From the NCBI RefSeq assembly GCF_900094595.1, contig NZ_FMAD01000014.1:62001-126000 (forward strand): DNA of 64,000 nucleotides, in the 5' to 3' direction. The notes below the pieces were generated by a model that was not told the origin of the DNA, did no database searches, and worked only from the letters and a program-made list of their open reading frames with translations. The translations under genes were made by a program, and so were the position numbers. Position 1 is the stretch's first letter, and the number at the start of each line of letters is the position of its first letter. Shown in pieces: positions 1 to 8,821 of this stretch. The DNA is from Cupriavidus alkaliphilus. GTDB taxonomy: Bacteria; Pseudomonadota; Gammaproteobacteria; Burkholderiales; Burkholderiaceae.

Positions 1-510
1 CTCCAGCTGGCGGCGCAGCGCGACGGTCTCGGGGCCGGCCTTCCAGGCATGCAGGATCTGGTCGCCGCCGGGCCGCTTCAGCCCCGGCAGCGCGTCGCGC
101 ATCATCTCGACGCCGGGCGACAGCAGCAGGCGGTCATAGGGCAGCACGCTGCCGCCCGCGAGGCGCACGGTCCGCTTGGCCGGGTCGATGGCGACCGCGG
201 TGTCGCGCACGAGTTGCACGCCGTGACGGCGCACCAGCGCGTCGTACGGCAGCGTCAGGTCGCCGAGCTGGCGGCTGCCGCCCAGCACCAGGTTCGACAA
301 CGGGCACGAGACAAAGGCCGGATTCGGTTCGACCAGCGTCACCTCGATCGCCTGCCCGCTCCATTCGCGCAGGTAGCGCGCCGCCGTGGCGCCGCCATAG
401 CCGCCGCCGACCACCACCACCCTGGCACGGGCCGCGGCGCGCGCCGGCCGGATCCCGGCCGTACCCAGTACTGCGGCGCCCGCGGCGCCGAGGAAGCTTC
501 GTCTGTGCAT
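1..510 (-). CDS. Flavocytochrome c sulfide dehydrogenase, flavoprotein subunit (3' part missing)
   Basis: Start ATG at 510; 170 codons are visible and the frame runs off the left edge. The N-terminus MHRRSFLGAAGAAVLG carries a twin-arginine motif (RRSFLG), so the protein is probably exported folded. It is followed by a Rossmann FAD-binding stretch VVVVGGGYGGATAARYL (about residues 32-48) and a CPLSN segment at the place where this family usually binds FAD covalently through Cys. It lies 12 nt after a small cytochrome c gene on the same strand, the usual pairing of FccA and FccB, which oxidise sulfide to sulfur and pass electrons to cytochrome c in the periplasm. Family known, exact substrate inferred. 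Confidence 0.75.
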   Translation of the reverse strand, partial: MHRRSFLGAAGAAVLGTAGIRPARAAARARVVVVGGGYGGATAARYLREWSGQAIEVTLVEPNPAFVSCPLSNLVLGGSRQLGDLTLPYDALVRRHGVQLVRDTAVAIDPAKRTVRLAGGSVLPYDRLLLSPGVEMMRDALPGLKRPGGDQILHAWKAGPETVALRRQLE

Positions 511-522
511 GGCTTGCTCCTG

Positions 523-900
523 TCAGCGCACGGCGGCAAACCACGCCGCGATCGCGGCGATCTGGTCGTCGCTGTAACCCTTGGCAATCTGGTGCATCAC
601 CGTGGCCGGGCGCGTGCCGGCCTTGAAGGCCTGCATCTGCGCGGCCAGCTCTGCCTGCGGGCGGCCGGCCAGCGGCGGGATCGTGCTGCCCGCCGGTGCC
701 CGGCCGGCCGGGCCATGGCAGCTGGTGCAGGCGGCGGCCTGGCTGCGCGCGCGCAGCGCGGCATCGGTGGCCGGGACAGGCGCCGCGGCGGGCGCACCGC
801 CCGGTGCGGCCGACAGGACCGGCTGGGCGCACAGCATCGCGGTCAGCAGCGCCCATCGCAGCGGCAGACGCCAGGCAGGCCGGGGGTTCGTTGTTGTCAT
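523..900 (-). CDS. Small periplasmic c-type cytochrome (FccA-like subunit)
   Basis: 125 residues. A hydrophobic signal peptide covers about residues 12-31 (cleavage near VLSAA-PGG). One haem-binding motif CTSCH lies near residues 58-62, and a methionine in the second half (TVMHQIAKGYSD) is a likely axial ligand. Class I cytochromes of this size with the ending GYSDDQIAAIAAWFA are typical partners of sulfide dehydrogenase flavoproteins, and the flavoprotein gene follows after 12 nt, so the two are almost certainly one transcript and one complex. The promoter should lie in 901-1011, after the terminator of the upstream dolP unit. Confidence 0.8.
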   Translation of the reverse strand: MTTTNPRPAWRLPLRWALLTAMLCAQPVLSAAPGGAPAAAPVPATDAALRARSQAAACTSCHGPAGRAPAGSTIPPLAGRPQAELAAQMQAFKAGTRPATVMHQIAKGYSDDQIAAIAAWFAAVR

Positions 901-1011
901 GGTCTCGCTCCGTCTGGGGCCGGTGCAGCGCTATCGCAGTCGGCGCAGTCAGCCGGCGTGGCAACCGTAGCACATTGGCCGGGCCCGGTGTGCGTTGCAA
1001 ACCGCAGAACG

Positions 1012-1040
1012 AAAAACGGCGCCCGCATATGCGGGCGCCG
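1012..1040 (-). terminator. Intrinsic terminator of the yraN-diaA-dolP unit
   Basis: Positions 1017-1040 are a perfect 24-nt palindrome (arms CGGCGCCCGCAT). Read on the minus strand it is followed by five T (A run at 1012-1016 on the plus strand). It lies 47 nt past the dolP stop, so it ends that transcript and separates it from the cytochrome/flavoprotein pair. Confidence 0.8.
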
Positions 1041-1086
1041 CCTTGACGGACCAGAGCCGGTCGGAGCCGGGCGAGCGCTGCGCGCT

Positions 1087-1965
1087 TCAGGGCAGGTTGC
1101 GGCCGGGCGGCAGCGCCACCGGCGAAGTGACCGGGGCCGCGACCGGCGCGGTGGTGGCGCCCGCGGGGCCGGCGGTACCCGGTGCCGCGCCGGCCGGCGC
1201 ATCGATCGGCCCGCCCACGCCCGGCACCGACTGCACCGGCGCCGGCGTGCCGACGCTGCCATCGAACGACGGGTTCTGCGAGGTCGAGGCCGCATCCAGG
1301 CGCGCGCGCTCGGTGTCGTTGACGTAGTCGAAGGCCTTGACCACCTTGGTCACGCCCGAGGCATTGCGCGCCACGTCGGTAGCGCGGTCGCCCTCGGCGC
1401 TGGTGACCACGCCGAGCAGGTAGACCACGCTCTTTTCCGTGGTGACCTTGATCGAGTTGGACGGCACGCCGTCGGCGGTCATCAGCAGCGTCTTGACCTT
1501 GCTGGTCAGGTAGGCGTCCTGGCTCTGGGTCATGAAGCCGGGCGAGTTGACCACCTCCAGCTCATTGATCACCACCCGCGCATTCTGCAGGCCACGCACG
1601 TACTGCTCGATCTGCTGCTTGACGCTGTCGTTCCTGGCCTCGCCGGTCAGCAGCACCTTGCGGTTGAACACGGTCACGTTGACGCGGGCCTGGCCGCTGT
1701 AGCGCGAGTTGATGGTGTTCTCGGCCTCGAGCTGCAGGCCGCGGTCGACGGTCTGGGTGGCAGCCGGGCGGCGGTCGGTGGCCATGGCCACGCCGGTGCC
1801 CATGGCGCCGGCGATCACCGGGAAGCAGCCGGCCAGCTGCGTGGCGCACACCAGCGCGGCCGCGGCCAGGCCGGCGCGGCCCAGGCCGGAACTGGCCAGC
1901 GGGCGGGAAGGATGGCGCGTGTCCGCGCCGTTCCGGGGAGCTTGCGTAGTGGGCAGATGGGTCAT
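1087..1965 (-). CDS. dolP: BON-domain outer-membrane lipoprotein, DolP (YraP) type
   Basis: 292 residues from ATG 1965, preceded by AAGGA at good spacing; an in-frame extension upstream has no such support. A hydrophobic segment ends in the lipobox LAGC with Cys47, so the mature protein is a lipoprotein. Two BON domains follow (about residues 75-135 and 145-210), which bind anionic phospholipid in E. coli DolP and support outer-membrane integrity. After them comes a roughly 70-residue Pro/Ala/Gly tail that E. coli DolP lacks. Order yraN-diaA-dolP matches the widely conserved neighbourhood of rsmI. A terminator follows the stop. Confidence 0.85.
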   Translation of the reverse strand: MTHLPTTQAPRNGADTRHPSRPLASSGLGRAGLAAAALVCATQLAGCFPVIAGAMGTGVAMATDRRPAATQTVDRGLQLEAENTINSRYSGQARVNVTVFNRKVLLTGEARNDSVKQQIEQYVRGLQNARVVINELEVVNSPGFMTQSQDAYLTSKVKTLLMTADGVPSNSIKVTTEKSVVYLLGVVTSAEGDRATDVARNASGVTKVVKAFDYVNDTERARLDAASTSQNPSFDGSVGTPAPVQSVPGVGGPIDAPAGAAPGTAGPAGATTAPVAAPVTSPVALPPGRNLP

Positions 1966-2020
1966 GCGGTCCTTGCTGTGTCGGGATGATAGGAATGGGA
2001 AGGTCGGCGGATGCGCGGCA

Positions 2021-2653
<633 letters not shown>

Positions 2654-2682
2654 TCATGTTTGCCGCTCATGTATGCCGTGCA

Positions 2683-3093
2683 TTATGACCCAGCCCCGGC
2701 GGCATCCAGGTCAAAGGCGTGCTGCAGCCACTCCAGCCGGCCGGGTTCGAGCGCTACCACGTCGAAGCGGCATGGCGGCACCCGGGCCAGCGTCGCCAGA
2801 TAGTGCCCCGCGGCCAGCAGCACGCGCCGCTGCTTGGCCGGCGTGACGCTGGCCGCTGCGCCGCCAAAGCCGCGCCCGCTGCGCTGGCGCACCTCGACGA
2901 ACACCAGCGTGCCGTCCGGCGCGCGCATGACCAGGTCGATCTCGCCGCCTTTGCAGCGATAATTGCGCACCACGGGCTCCAGGCCCTGGCGCCGCAAGTG
3001 GGCCAGGGCCCGGTCCTCTGCCTGCGCCCCGCGTGCCTGCCGGCTTGGCGCCTGCCTGCCCGGCACCTGCGTGGTGGATTTGAATGATCGCAT
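2683..3093 (-). CDS. yraN: UPF0102 family protein YraN
   Basis: 136 residues from ATG 3093 (a TTG one codon earlier is the only alternative). The body has the restriction-endonuclease-like fold pattern of UPF0102: [17 protein letters not shown], then [15 protein letters not shown] with conserved GEIDLV, then [10 protein letters not shown], the E-D-ExR arrangement of PD-(D/E)XK nucleases. The biological role of YraN is unknown. The family's second half [14 protein letters not shown] and RFDVVAL is present. Its start codon is only 18 nt from the start of rsmI on the other strand, so promoters of both must overlap coding DNA. Confidence 0.85.
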   Translation of the reverse strand: MRSFKSTTQVPGRQAPSRQARGAQAEDRALAHLRRQGLEPVVRNYRCKGGEIDLVMRAPDGTLVFVEVRQRSGRGFGGAAASVTPAKQRRVLLAAGHYLATLARVPPCRFDVVALEPGRLEWLQHAFDLDAAGAGS

Positions 3094-3111
3094 CAACGGA
3101 AGTTCTCAAGC

Positions 3112-4017
3112 ATGAGTGACTGGATCTCCCTGGCGGCAAGCCAGTCGTACCCGGCCGGCACGCTGTATGTCGTGGCGACGCCTATCGGCAATGTCGCCGA
3201 CCTGTCCCTGCGCGCGCTGCATGTGCTGGGGCTGGCCGACGCGGTTGCCTGCGAAGACACCCGCAATACCGGCCAGCTGCTGTCGCGCGTCGGCCTGCAG
3301 CGCCCGCTGGTGGCGGTGCACGAGCACAACGAGCGCGAGGCCGCGGGCCGCATCGCCGAACGCCTGGCGGCGGGCGAGCGCATTGCCTATGTCTCGGACG
3401 CCGGCACGCCGGGCATCTCCGACCCCGGCGCGCGGCTGGTCGAAGCGGTGCGCGCCGCCGGCCATCCGGTGGTGCCCCTGCCCGGTCCCAGTGCGGCGGT
3501 GGCGGCGCTGTCGGTGGCGGGCGACCTGCTCGATGCCGGCGCGGGCCGCTTCACCTTTGCCGGCTTCCTGCCGCCCAAGCCCAAGGCGCGCGCCGAGGCC
3601 ATCGCCCGGCTGGCGGGGCTGGACCACGCCTGGGTCTGCTACGAGGCGCCGCACCGCATCGCCGACACGCTCGCGGCGCTGGCCGCGGGCCTGCCGGGCG
3701 AGCGCCGGCTGCTGGTCGGGCGCGAGCTGACCAAGCTGTTCGAGGACATCGCCGTGATGCCGGTGGCGCAGGCGCCGGACTGGCTCGCGGCCGACCCGAA
3801 CCGGGCCAAGGGGGAATTCGTGCTGGTGGTGGAAGGTGCCGGCAGCGCCGCCGCCGATGGCCTGCCGGATGCCGAAGCGCAGCGCGTGCTGTCGCTGCTG
3901 CTGGCGGAACTGCCCGCCAAGCGCGCCGCCAAACTGGCGGCCGCGATCACCGGGGCGCAAACCGGCGCGCTGTATCAGCTGGCGCTGGCGCAGCGTGCCG
4001 GCGACGCCGACGATTGA
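3112..4017 (+). CDS. rsmI: 16S rRNA (cytidine-1402 2'-O)-methyltransferase RsmI
   Basis: 301 residues. Tetrapyrrole-methylase fold with the RsmI signatures VVATPIGN (residues 20-27), CEDTRNTG (47-54) and SDAGTPGISDPG (95-106), plus PGPSA shortly after; together these build the S-adenosylmethionine and rRNA sites. It methylates the 2'-OH of C1402 in the decoding centre of 16S rRNA. Start ATG 3112 has CGGAAG upstream. The gene is divergent from yraN with an 18-nt gap and convergent with the rlpA-like gene. Length and motifs are normal for the family. Confidence 0.95.
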   Translation: MSDWISLAASQSYPAGTLYVVATPIGNVADLSLRALHVLGLADAVACEDTRNTGQLLSRVGLQRPLVAVHEHNEREAAGRIAERLAAGERIAYVSDAGTPGISDPGARLVEAVRAAGHPVVPLPGPSAAVAALSVAGDLLDAGAGRFTFAGFLPPKPKARAEAIARLAGLDHAWVCYEAPHRIADTLAALAAGLPGERRLLVGRELTKLFEDIAVMPVAQAPDWLAADPNRAKGEFVLVVEGAGSAAADGLPDAEAQRVLSLLLAELPAKRAAKLAAAITGAQTGALYQLALAQRAGDADD

Positions 4018-4113
4018 GGGCACGGCCCGCGCGCGGGCACCGGCGCGGGCCTGCAGGTCAGAATGTAAGGAGGAAGTGTCAGCGCGCGGCGGCATGCGAC
4101 GGCGCTGACGCGC

Positions 4114-4881
4114 TCAGCGGCGCTTGGGCTTGACGGTCTTGCCGCTGGCCTTGGCCGCCTTGCGCGCCTTGGCGGGCGCCAGCGAATTGGCCAGTTCCGG
4201 CACGGACACGTCGTCATCGCCGCTGCCGTCGCCGGCCTCGGTGCCGCCGGCATCGACCTGCGGGCCCAGCGCGGCGACTTCGGTGCGGGTCAGGCGGCGG
4301 ATCTCGACGTTGGTGGCGCCGCGCTCGACAAAGCCCAGGCGGCGCGCCGCGCCCATGGACACGTCCAGTACGCGGTTGCCATGGTACGGCCCGCGGTCAT
4401 TGATGCGAAGCACTGCCACCTTGTTGTTGCGCAGGTTGCGCACCAGCACCCAGCTGTCCAGCGGCAGCGACGGATGCGCCGCGGTCATGGCGCGCATATC
4501 GAAGCGCTCGCCGTTGGCAGTCTTGCGGCCATGAAAGCCCTTGCCGTACCACGAGGCCACGCCGCGCTGCTCGAACGTGCCGATGTCGGCGCGCAGGCCT
4601 TCGAGCGAGTTGCCGCTGCGGCCTTCGTCGGGGTCATAGCCGAACAGGTTCCAGCTGCCGGTGTCGGGCGCGCGCGCGGAGGGCCTGGTCTCGACGCGGT
4701 CGGTCCGGGCGGACTTGCTGTTTTTTGCCGCGCGCGTGGGCACGGCCTCGCCGGCGTCGGCGCCGGCGGTATCGCTTTCAGGCGGCGTGGCACAAGCGGC
4801 CAGCACCACGGCGCATGCGGTGCATGCGCCGAGCTTGGCCAGCCGTTGCCAGCGCTTGGTGAGAGCGGAGATCTGTAACAT
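4114..4881 (-). CDS. rlpA: RlpA-like double-psi beta-barrel lipoprotein (probable septal lytic transglycosylase)
   Basis: 255 residues. N-terminal hydrophobic segment ends in LAAC, lipid Cys at residue 30. The RlpA barrel spans roughly residues 105-200: GVASWYGKGFHGRKTANGE, MTAAHPSLP, RINDRGPYHGNRVLDVS and a conserved Asp in NDRGP needed for glycan cleavage in known RlpA enzymes. The C-terminus is basic and Lys/Ala-rich (AKARKAAKASGKTVKPKRR) rather than a SPOR domain, so septal targeting by denuded glycan binding is not expected. Acts on peptidoglycan from the outer membrane side. It stands alone, divergent from the downstream hydrolase gene. Confidence 0.85.
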   Translation of the reverse strand: MLQISALTKRWQRLAKLGACTACAVVLAACATPPESDTAGADAGEAVPTRAAKNSKSARTDRVETRPSARAPDTGSWNLFGYDPDEGRSGNSLEGLRADIGTFEQRGVASWYGKGFHGRKTANGERFDMRAMTAAHPSLPLDSWVLVRNLRNNKVAVLRINDRGPYHGNRVLDVSMGAARRLGFVERGATNVEIRRLTRTEVAALGPQVDAGGTEAGDGSGDDDVSVPELANSLAPAKARKAAKASGKTVKPKRR

Positions 4882-4931
4882 GGGCGGCAGTCTAACATTG
4901 ACTGTTTGGGACTATCTCTTTCAATTTGTTA

Positions 4932-4953
4932 CGAAATCTGTGCGATTTCGCAC
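4932..4953. repeat. Two overlapping inverted repeats between rlpA and the hydrolase gene
   Basis: CGAAATC-N5-GATTTCG occupies 4932-4950 and GTGCGA-N2-TCGCAC occupies 4940-4953; the arms overlap so only one hairpin can form at a time, or they are nested operator half sites. The surrounding 4880-4960 stretch is clearly more AT-rich than the rest of the window, as expected for a promoter region of the divergent genes. No known regulator is recognised. Confidence 0.4.
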
Positions 4954-5141
4954 GATCGGGGCCTAATTGGGCGGAATCCCGCTTGTGGCAAGGGATTCAG
5001 GCCGATGCGGCGCGGCTCGCGCGGGGTACCCATTGATCACATGGAAGCCGCCGGGCGTGCCCAACCTTCCCGGCGCTACAATGCTGGGCATTGCCGCCGA
5101 TCGCGCCGCCACGAGGCCCGGGCCGGCCACCAAAGACCTCC

Positions 5142-5792
5142 ATGAAAGCCCTGCTCATTCCCGTCACGCCCTTCCAGCAGAACTGTTCCTTGCTGATCGA
5201 TGAAAGCACCGGCGCCGCCGCGGTCTGCGATCCCGGCGGCGACCTCGACCGCATCCGCGCCGCGGTGAAAGAGCAAGGCGTCACGCTGGAGAAGATCTTC
5301 CTGACGCACGGCCACGTCGACCATTGCGCCGGCGCCGCGGCGCTGTCGCGCGAACTCGGCATTCCCATCGAGGGCCCGCAGCAGGACGAGCGCTTCTGGA
5401 TCGAGCAGTTGCCCGAGCAGACGCGCCGCTTCGGCTTCGGCCACGCCGAGAGCTTCGAGCCCGACCGCTGGCTCGAGAACGGCGACACCGTGGCGTTCGG
5501 CAACGAAACTCTGGAGGTCTACCACTGCCCCGGCCATACCCCGGGCCACGTGGTGTTCTTCTCGCGTCCCAACCGGCTGGCCGTGGTCGGCGACGTGCTG
5601 TTCGCCGGGTCGATCGGCCGGACCGATTTCCCGCGCGGCAACCACGCCGACCTGATCCGCTCGATCCGCACGCGGCTGTGGCCGCTGGGCGAGGACGTGA
5701 CCTTTATCCCCGGGCACGGCCCGGTCTCGACCTTCGGCGAGGAGCGCCGCAACAACCCGTTCGTCGCCGATCACCTGGTCGACGCGGGCTGA
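5142..5792 (+). CDS. Metallo-beta-lactamase fold hydrolase (YcbL/glyoxalase II-like)
   Basis: 216 residues from ATG 5142. Contains the di-zinc motif THGHVDH (about residues 61-67), a later metal His in HCPGHTPGH, the bridging Asp in [17 protein letters not shown] and a final His in FIPGHGP. This short form without the C-terminal glyoxalase II substrate domain matches the YcbL group (type II glyoxalases or general thioester hydrolases in the cytoplasm). A TACAAT -10-like hexamer at 5077-5082 may serve it. The exonuclease-like gene begins 4 nt after its stop, implying translational coupling. Confidence 0.8.
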   Translation: MKALLIPVTPFQQNCSLLIDESTGAAAVCDPGGDLDRIRAAVKEQGVTLEKIFLTHGHVDHCAGAAALSRELGIPIEGPQQDERFWIEQLPEQTRRFGFGHAESFEPDRWLENGDTVAFGNETLEVYHCPGHTPGHVVFFSRPNRLAVVGDVLFAGSIGRTDFPRGNHADLIRSIRTRLWPLGEDVTFIPGHGPVSTFGEERRNNPFVADHLVDAG

Positions 5793-5796
5793 GGCC

Positions 5797-6453
5797 ATGG
5801 CCAAGCGACAGGCGCCCGACACCCGTCCCGAGATCTACGTCAGCACCGACGTCGAGGCCGATGGGCCGATCCCGGGGCCGCACTCGATGCTGTCCTTCGC
5901 CTCGGTGGCGATGCTGGCGGACAAGACCGTGCTCGGCACCTTCTCGGCCAACCTCGAAACCCTGCCCGGCGCCGCCGGCCACCCGGTGCAGATGCAGTGG
6001 TGGCAAACCCAGCCCGAAGCCTGGAGCGCCTGCCGGCGCGACCTGCAGCGCCCCGAGGACGCCATGGTGCGCTATGTCGAATGGGTCGAGGCCCTGCCGG
6101 GCAAGCCGGTCTTCGTCGCCTTTCCGGCGGGCTTCGATTTCACCTGGATGTTCTGGTACATGATGCGCTTCGCCGGGCGCTCGCCGTTCGGCTGGGCCGC
6201 GCTCGACGTCAAGACGCTGGGCTTCGCGCTGACCGGGCGGCCCTATCGCAAGACCGTCAAGGCGGCCTTCCCGGCCGGCTGGATGGATCCGCTGCCGCAC
6301 ACCCACGTGGCGCTCGACGATGCGATGGAACAGGGCGCGCTGTTCTGCAACATGCTGGCGACGCTACGCGAACGCGAAGCGGAGCTGGCAGCGCTGACGG
6401 CGGAAGAGGCAGCGAACGCAAGCGTGCCCTCACCTCCGCCGACATCGTCCTGA
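5797..6453 (+). CDS. DEDDh-type 3'-5' exonuclease-like protein
   Basis: 218 residues. The N-terminus [17 protein letters not shown] has the first acidic pair of the DEDD exonuclease fold (D18 and E20 region); [18 protein letters not shown] provides the second Asp segment, and the C-terminal [13 protein letters not shown] supplies the His-x(4)-Asp of DEDDh enzymes. So the catalytic set looks complete. Substrate is unknown; relatives are annotated only as exonuclease-domain proteins. It starts 4 nt after the upstream hydrolase and is probably co-translated with it. Confidence 0.7.
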   Translation: MAKRQAPDTRPEIYVSTDVEADGPIPGPHSMLSFASVAMLADKTVLGTFSANLETLPGAAGHPVQMQWWQTQPEAWSACRRDLQRPEDAMVRYVEWVEALPGKPVFVAFPAGFDFTWMFWYMMRFAGRSPFGWAALDVKTLGFALTGRPYRKTVKAAFPAGWMDPLPHTHVALDDAMEQGALFCNMLATLREREAELAALTAEEAANASVPSPPPTSS

Positions 6454-6658
6454 TCGTCTGTTGCGCCGCGTCAAGCGCGGCGGCATGTCCCTTGCAGGCC
6501 TTCGCTCGCATCCGGCGCCAGCCCGGCTATAGTAGAAGCGAATATGGCGTTACCGGGCGAAACGAGCCATGACTAACCGGCGCACTTGCGCAGCCACGCC
6601 ATATGACGTTTGAGCATCCTGCCCGGACCGCGCGGCGCCTGCCGAGGAGGTGTCGATC

Positions 6659-6886
6659 ATGCGTTTCCCTACCGACCTGCACTTGAGAGACTTGGCCGGC
6701 CGGATCCATTGGCCGCATGCCACGCGGGACGCCACGCCCATTACCCATCGCCACTCCTCGGATGAGGACGCCGAAGTCGCCAAGGCCACGCTCTACGTCA
6801 GCACCGTGACGCTGGTGGTGCTGCTGGTGGTGCTGGCGGCCATCGCTTTCGGTCAGGAGGCCATGCACTGGCTGGGTGTTCATTAG
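6659..6886 (+). CDS. Small single-pass membrane protein, unknown function
   Basis: 75 residues from ATG 6659, with a strong ribosome site GAGGAGG at 6644-6650 (8-nt spacing), which decides this start over a GTG three codons earlier. The first half is soluble and His-rich (HWPHATRDATPITHRHSS), the second half has one membrane helix VSTVTLVVLLVVLAAIAFG (about residues 46-64) and a short tail. I do not recognise the family. It stands alone between the exonuclease-like gene and a convergent ArsC-like gene, with a shared terminator after it. Confidence 0.65.
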   Translation: MRFPTDLHLRDLAGRIHWPHATRDATPITHRHSSDEDAEVAKATLYVSTVTLVVLLVVLAAIAFGQEAMHWLGVH

Positions 6887-6921
6887 ACGACCCTGCCTGA
6901 AGCAGACTGCCTCGCAGACCG

Positions 6922-6953
6922 GCCGGCCCCCACACACCGTGGGGGCCGGTTTT
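6922..6953. terminator. Bidirectional intrinsic terminator
   Basis: GGCCGGCCCCCAC / GTGGGGGCCGG form a long GC stem with a short loop (ACACC region), followed by TTTTATTT on the plus strand. It serves the small membrane protein gene and, less perfectly, the convergent ArsC-like gene that ends at 6957. Confidence 0.75.
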
Positions 6954-6956
6954 ATT

Positions 6957-7316
6957 TCAGGCCAGCAGCGCCGCCACGTTCTCGGGCGGGCGCCCAATCG
7001 CCGCGCGGCGATTGCGCACCACCACCGGACGCTGCAGCAGGATCGGGTTGTCGGCCACCGCCGCCAGCAGCTCGGCATCGGTCAGGCCGGGGTCGGCCAG
7101 GCCCAGTTCGGCATAGGGGCCTTCGTTGTCGCGCAGCATCTCGCGCACCGGCACGCCCAGCAGGGTGTGCAACTGGCGCAGCGTCGACAGCGACGGCGGG
7201 TCCTTCAGGTACTCCACGATCTCCACCGGCTCTCCCAGCCGCTCGGCGGCGGCCTGGACCAGGGCGAGGGTCTCGCGCGACTTGGAGCAACGGGGGTTGT
7301 GGTAGATGGTGATCAT
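6957..7316 (-). CDS. ArsC family reductase (arsenate reductase / YfgD type)
   Basis: 119 residues with a thioredoxin-like ArsC fold. The N-terminal YHNPRCSKSRETL places the catalytic Cys at residue 10; QRPVVVRN and the later R residues match the oxyanion-binding arginines of glutaredoxin-coupled ArsC. The CSKSRETL form is that of the YfgD branch, whose arsenate activity in vivo is uncertain. No arsR, arsB or acr3 lies nearby, so a dedicated arsenic operon is not supported and a general redox role is possible. Confidence 0.8.
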   Translation of the reverse strand: MITIYHNPRCSKSRETLALVQAAAERLGEPVEIVEYLKDPPSLSTLRQLHTLLGVPVREMLRDNEGPYAELGLADPGLTDAELLAAVADNPILLQRPVVVRNRRAAIGRPPENVAALLA

Positions 7317-7488
7317 GGCAGGTCCTTTCTTGTGATGGCCGCGCCCCGCGGCGGGGCATCGGCACTAATGCGGTGCAAATCCATCCGCACTATATACAAG
7401 ACCGTGGCCGGCGCGCAGCATCATGCGGTGCAGCGCCACCGGCACGCATCCTGCGTTGCACCGGTTCTTGCCCCAGGCGCCATTTCCG

Positions 7489-8073
7489 ATGACCTCCATT
7501 CCTGCTTCCACCGCCGCGCCCCGCGGTCCTCGCACGCACCAGCCCTTTACGCTGCGTGACGCCACCCCCGCCGACATTGCCGCCATCCACGCCATCTACG
7601 CCCACCACGTGCAGCACGGCCGCGCCTCGTTCGAGGAAGTGCCGCCGAGCGCCGACGAGATGCAGTTGCGCCTTGCCGAAGTGCACCGCAAGGGCTTGCC
7701 CTACCTGGTCGCGGAGCGGGACGGCGAGGTGCTGGGCTACGCCTATGCCTCGGCCTACCGCGCGCGCAGCGCCTACCGCTTCGCCATCGAGGACTCGATC
7801 TACATCGACCACCGCCGCGTCGGCGAAGGCCTGGGCCAGGCGCTGCTGGCCGCGCTGATCGCCCGCTGCGAAACCGGTCCCTGGCGCCAGATGGTCGCCG
7901 TGATCGCGTGCACCGCCGCCGGCGAAGGCGCGGGCTCGCTGGCCGTGCACGAACGGCTGGGCTTCCGCACCGTCGGCCGGCTCGAGGCGGTGGGGTTCAA
8001 GCATGGACAGTGGATCGATACGGTGCTGATGCAGCGGGTGTTGGGCGCGGGGGCGGCGACGCTGCCGGTGTAG
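7489..8073 (+). CDS. GNAT N-acetyltransferase, phosphinothricin acetyltransferase-like
   Basis: 194 residues from ATG 7489. After a 20-residue Pro-rich leader comes a GNAT fold: LRDATPADIAAIHAIYAHHV, FEEVPPSADEM, GYAYASAYRARSAYRFAIEDSIYID and the acetyl-CoA loop RVGEGLGQALL, then ERLGFRTVGRLEAVGFKHGQWIDTVLMQR. This ending is characteristic of the Pat/Bar and methionine-sulfoximine acetyltransferase branch, which acetylate glutamate-analogue amines. The natural substrate here is unknown. It stands alone. Confidence 0.85.
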   Translation: MTSIPASTAAPRGPRTHQPFTLRDATPADIAAIHAIYAHHVQHGRASFEEVPPSADEMQLRLAEVHRKGLPYLVAERDGEVLGYAYASAYRARSAYRFAIEDSIYIDHRRVGEGLGQALLAALIARCETGPWRQMVAVIACTAAGEGAGSLAVHERLGFRTVGRLEAVGFKHGQWIDTVLMQRVLGAGAATLPV

Positions 8074-8169
8074 GCGGAATCGGCTGCGGCAAGTTCAGAC
8101 GTGTCTTATCGACGTGCAGGTGTCGCGGCTTCGACAATGCCTGTACTCTGTCATCAAAGGACACCGGAC

Positions 8170-8454
8170 ATGCTTGTGTCGGAAGAAACCAAACTTACGT
8201 TCATGCTTGACGCTCGGCTGCATGACGCATTCATCGCCGAAGCCGAGGCACGCGGGCGCACGCCCTCCGAAGCGCTTCAAGACCTGGTGCGCGCATACCT
8301 CGGTCACAGCGGCAGCATGCGCGACTACGAGGCCTTCCTGCGCAACAAGGTTGAAGCGTCCCGCGCATCGCTGCGCACTACAGGCGGCATCCCCGCAGAA
8401 CAGATCGAAGCGGAGTTTGCGGCCTGGCGCGCTGCAGCCCGGCGGAGAGTTTGA
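8170..8454 (+). CDS. Ribbon-helix-helix antitoxin of a ParD/RelB-like pair
   Basis: 94 residues from ATG 8170; AAAGGA 8 nt upstream supports this start over an earlier in-frame ATG. The N-terminus TKLTFMLDARLHDAFIAEAEARGRTPSEALQDLVRAYL has the beta strand, two helices and spacing of a ribbon-helix-helix DNA-binding domain; the rest is a charged tail likely to wrap the toxin. Its last codon overlaps the TTG start of the RelE-like gene by 4 nt. As in related modules it probably represses its own promoter, helped by the toxin. Confidence 0.75.
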   Translation: MLVSEETKLTFMLDARLHDAFIAEAEARGRTPSEALQDLVRAYLGHSGSMRDYEAFLRNKVEASRASLRTTGGIPAEQIEAEFAAWRAAARRRV

Positions 8455-8741
8455 GGGCTGTCTGGACAGCACTGGCCCGGCGCGATCGCACACTGATCTT
8501 CGACTTCATCGCCCAGGATGATGTCGAAGCCGCTGCTCGCCTGGATGAACGATTTCTCCACGCAGCGGAGCGTTTGTGCGCGTTCCCTGTACTGGCGCCG
8601 ACCGGGAGCGTGCAAGGCACCCGGGAATTGGTGGTTCACGAACACTATCGCCTGATCTATGAAATCGAAGGCGATACGGTGCTGGTGCTCGCGCTAGTGC
8701 ATACCTCGCGCTGTTGGCCACCGCTCGAATATCAGGCGTAA
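8451..8741 (+). CDS. RelE/ParE family toxin
   Basis: 96 residues beginning at TTG 8451, inside the antitoxin stop (TTGA overlap), so translation is coupled to and probably weaker than the antitoxin. The fold pattern is RelE/ParE: LARRDRTLIFDFIAQDDVEAA, two helices, then GTRELVVHEHYRLIYEIEGDTVLVLALVHTSRCWPP, the conserved R-E-L and Y-R-L-I-Y core. RelE enzymes cut mRNA in the ribosome and ParE poisons gyrase; which applies is not decidable from sequence. A bidirectional terminator follows. Confidence 0.78.
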   Translation: MRAVWTALARRDRTLIFDFIAQDDVEAAARLDERFLHAAERLCAFPVLAPTGSVQGTRELVVHEHYRLIYEIEGDTVLVLALVHTSRCWPPLEYQA

Positions 8742-8751
8742 CCCGGTCGCC

Positions 8752-8786
8752 TAAAAAAAACGCCACGGAAACCTCCGTGGCGTCTT
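8752..8786. terminator. Bidirectional intrinsic terminator
   Basis: ACGCCACGGA-AACC-TCCGTGGCGT makes a perfect 10-bp stem with a 4-nt loop. It is flanked by seven or eight A on the left and TCTTTCT on the right, so it can end both the toxin gene (plus) and the M20 peptidase gene (minus, ending at 8822). Confidence 0.85.
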
Positions 8787-8821
8787 TCTCGCAAAGCTCG
8801 GCGCCTTTGGCGCCAAAGGAC

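Noticed and set aside
4018-4113. GCCCGCGCGCGGGC between rsmI and rlpA as a terminator
   Set aside because: The dyad has no T run on either strand and may be base-composition noise.
6492-6533. TTGCAG and TATAGT as a promoter for the small membrane protein
   Set aside because: The 30-bp spacer is far too long for one sigma-70 promoter.
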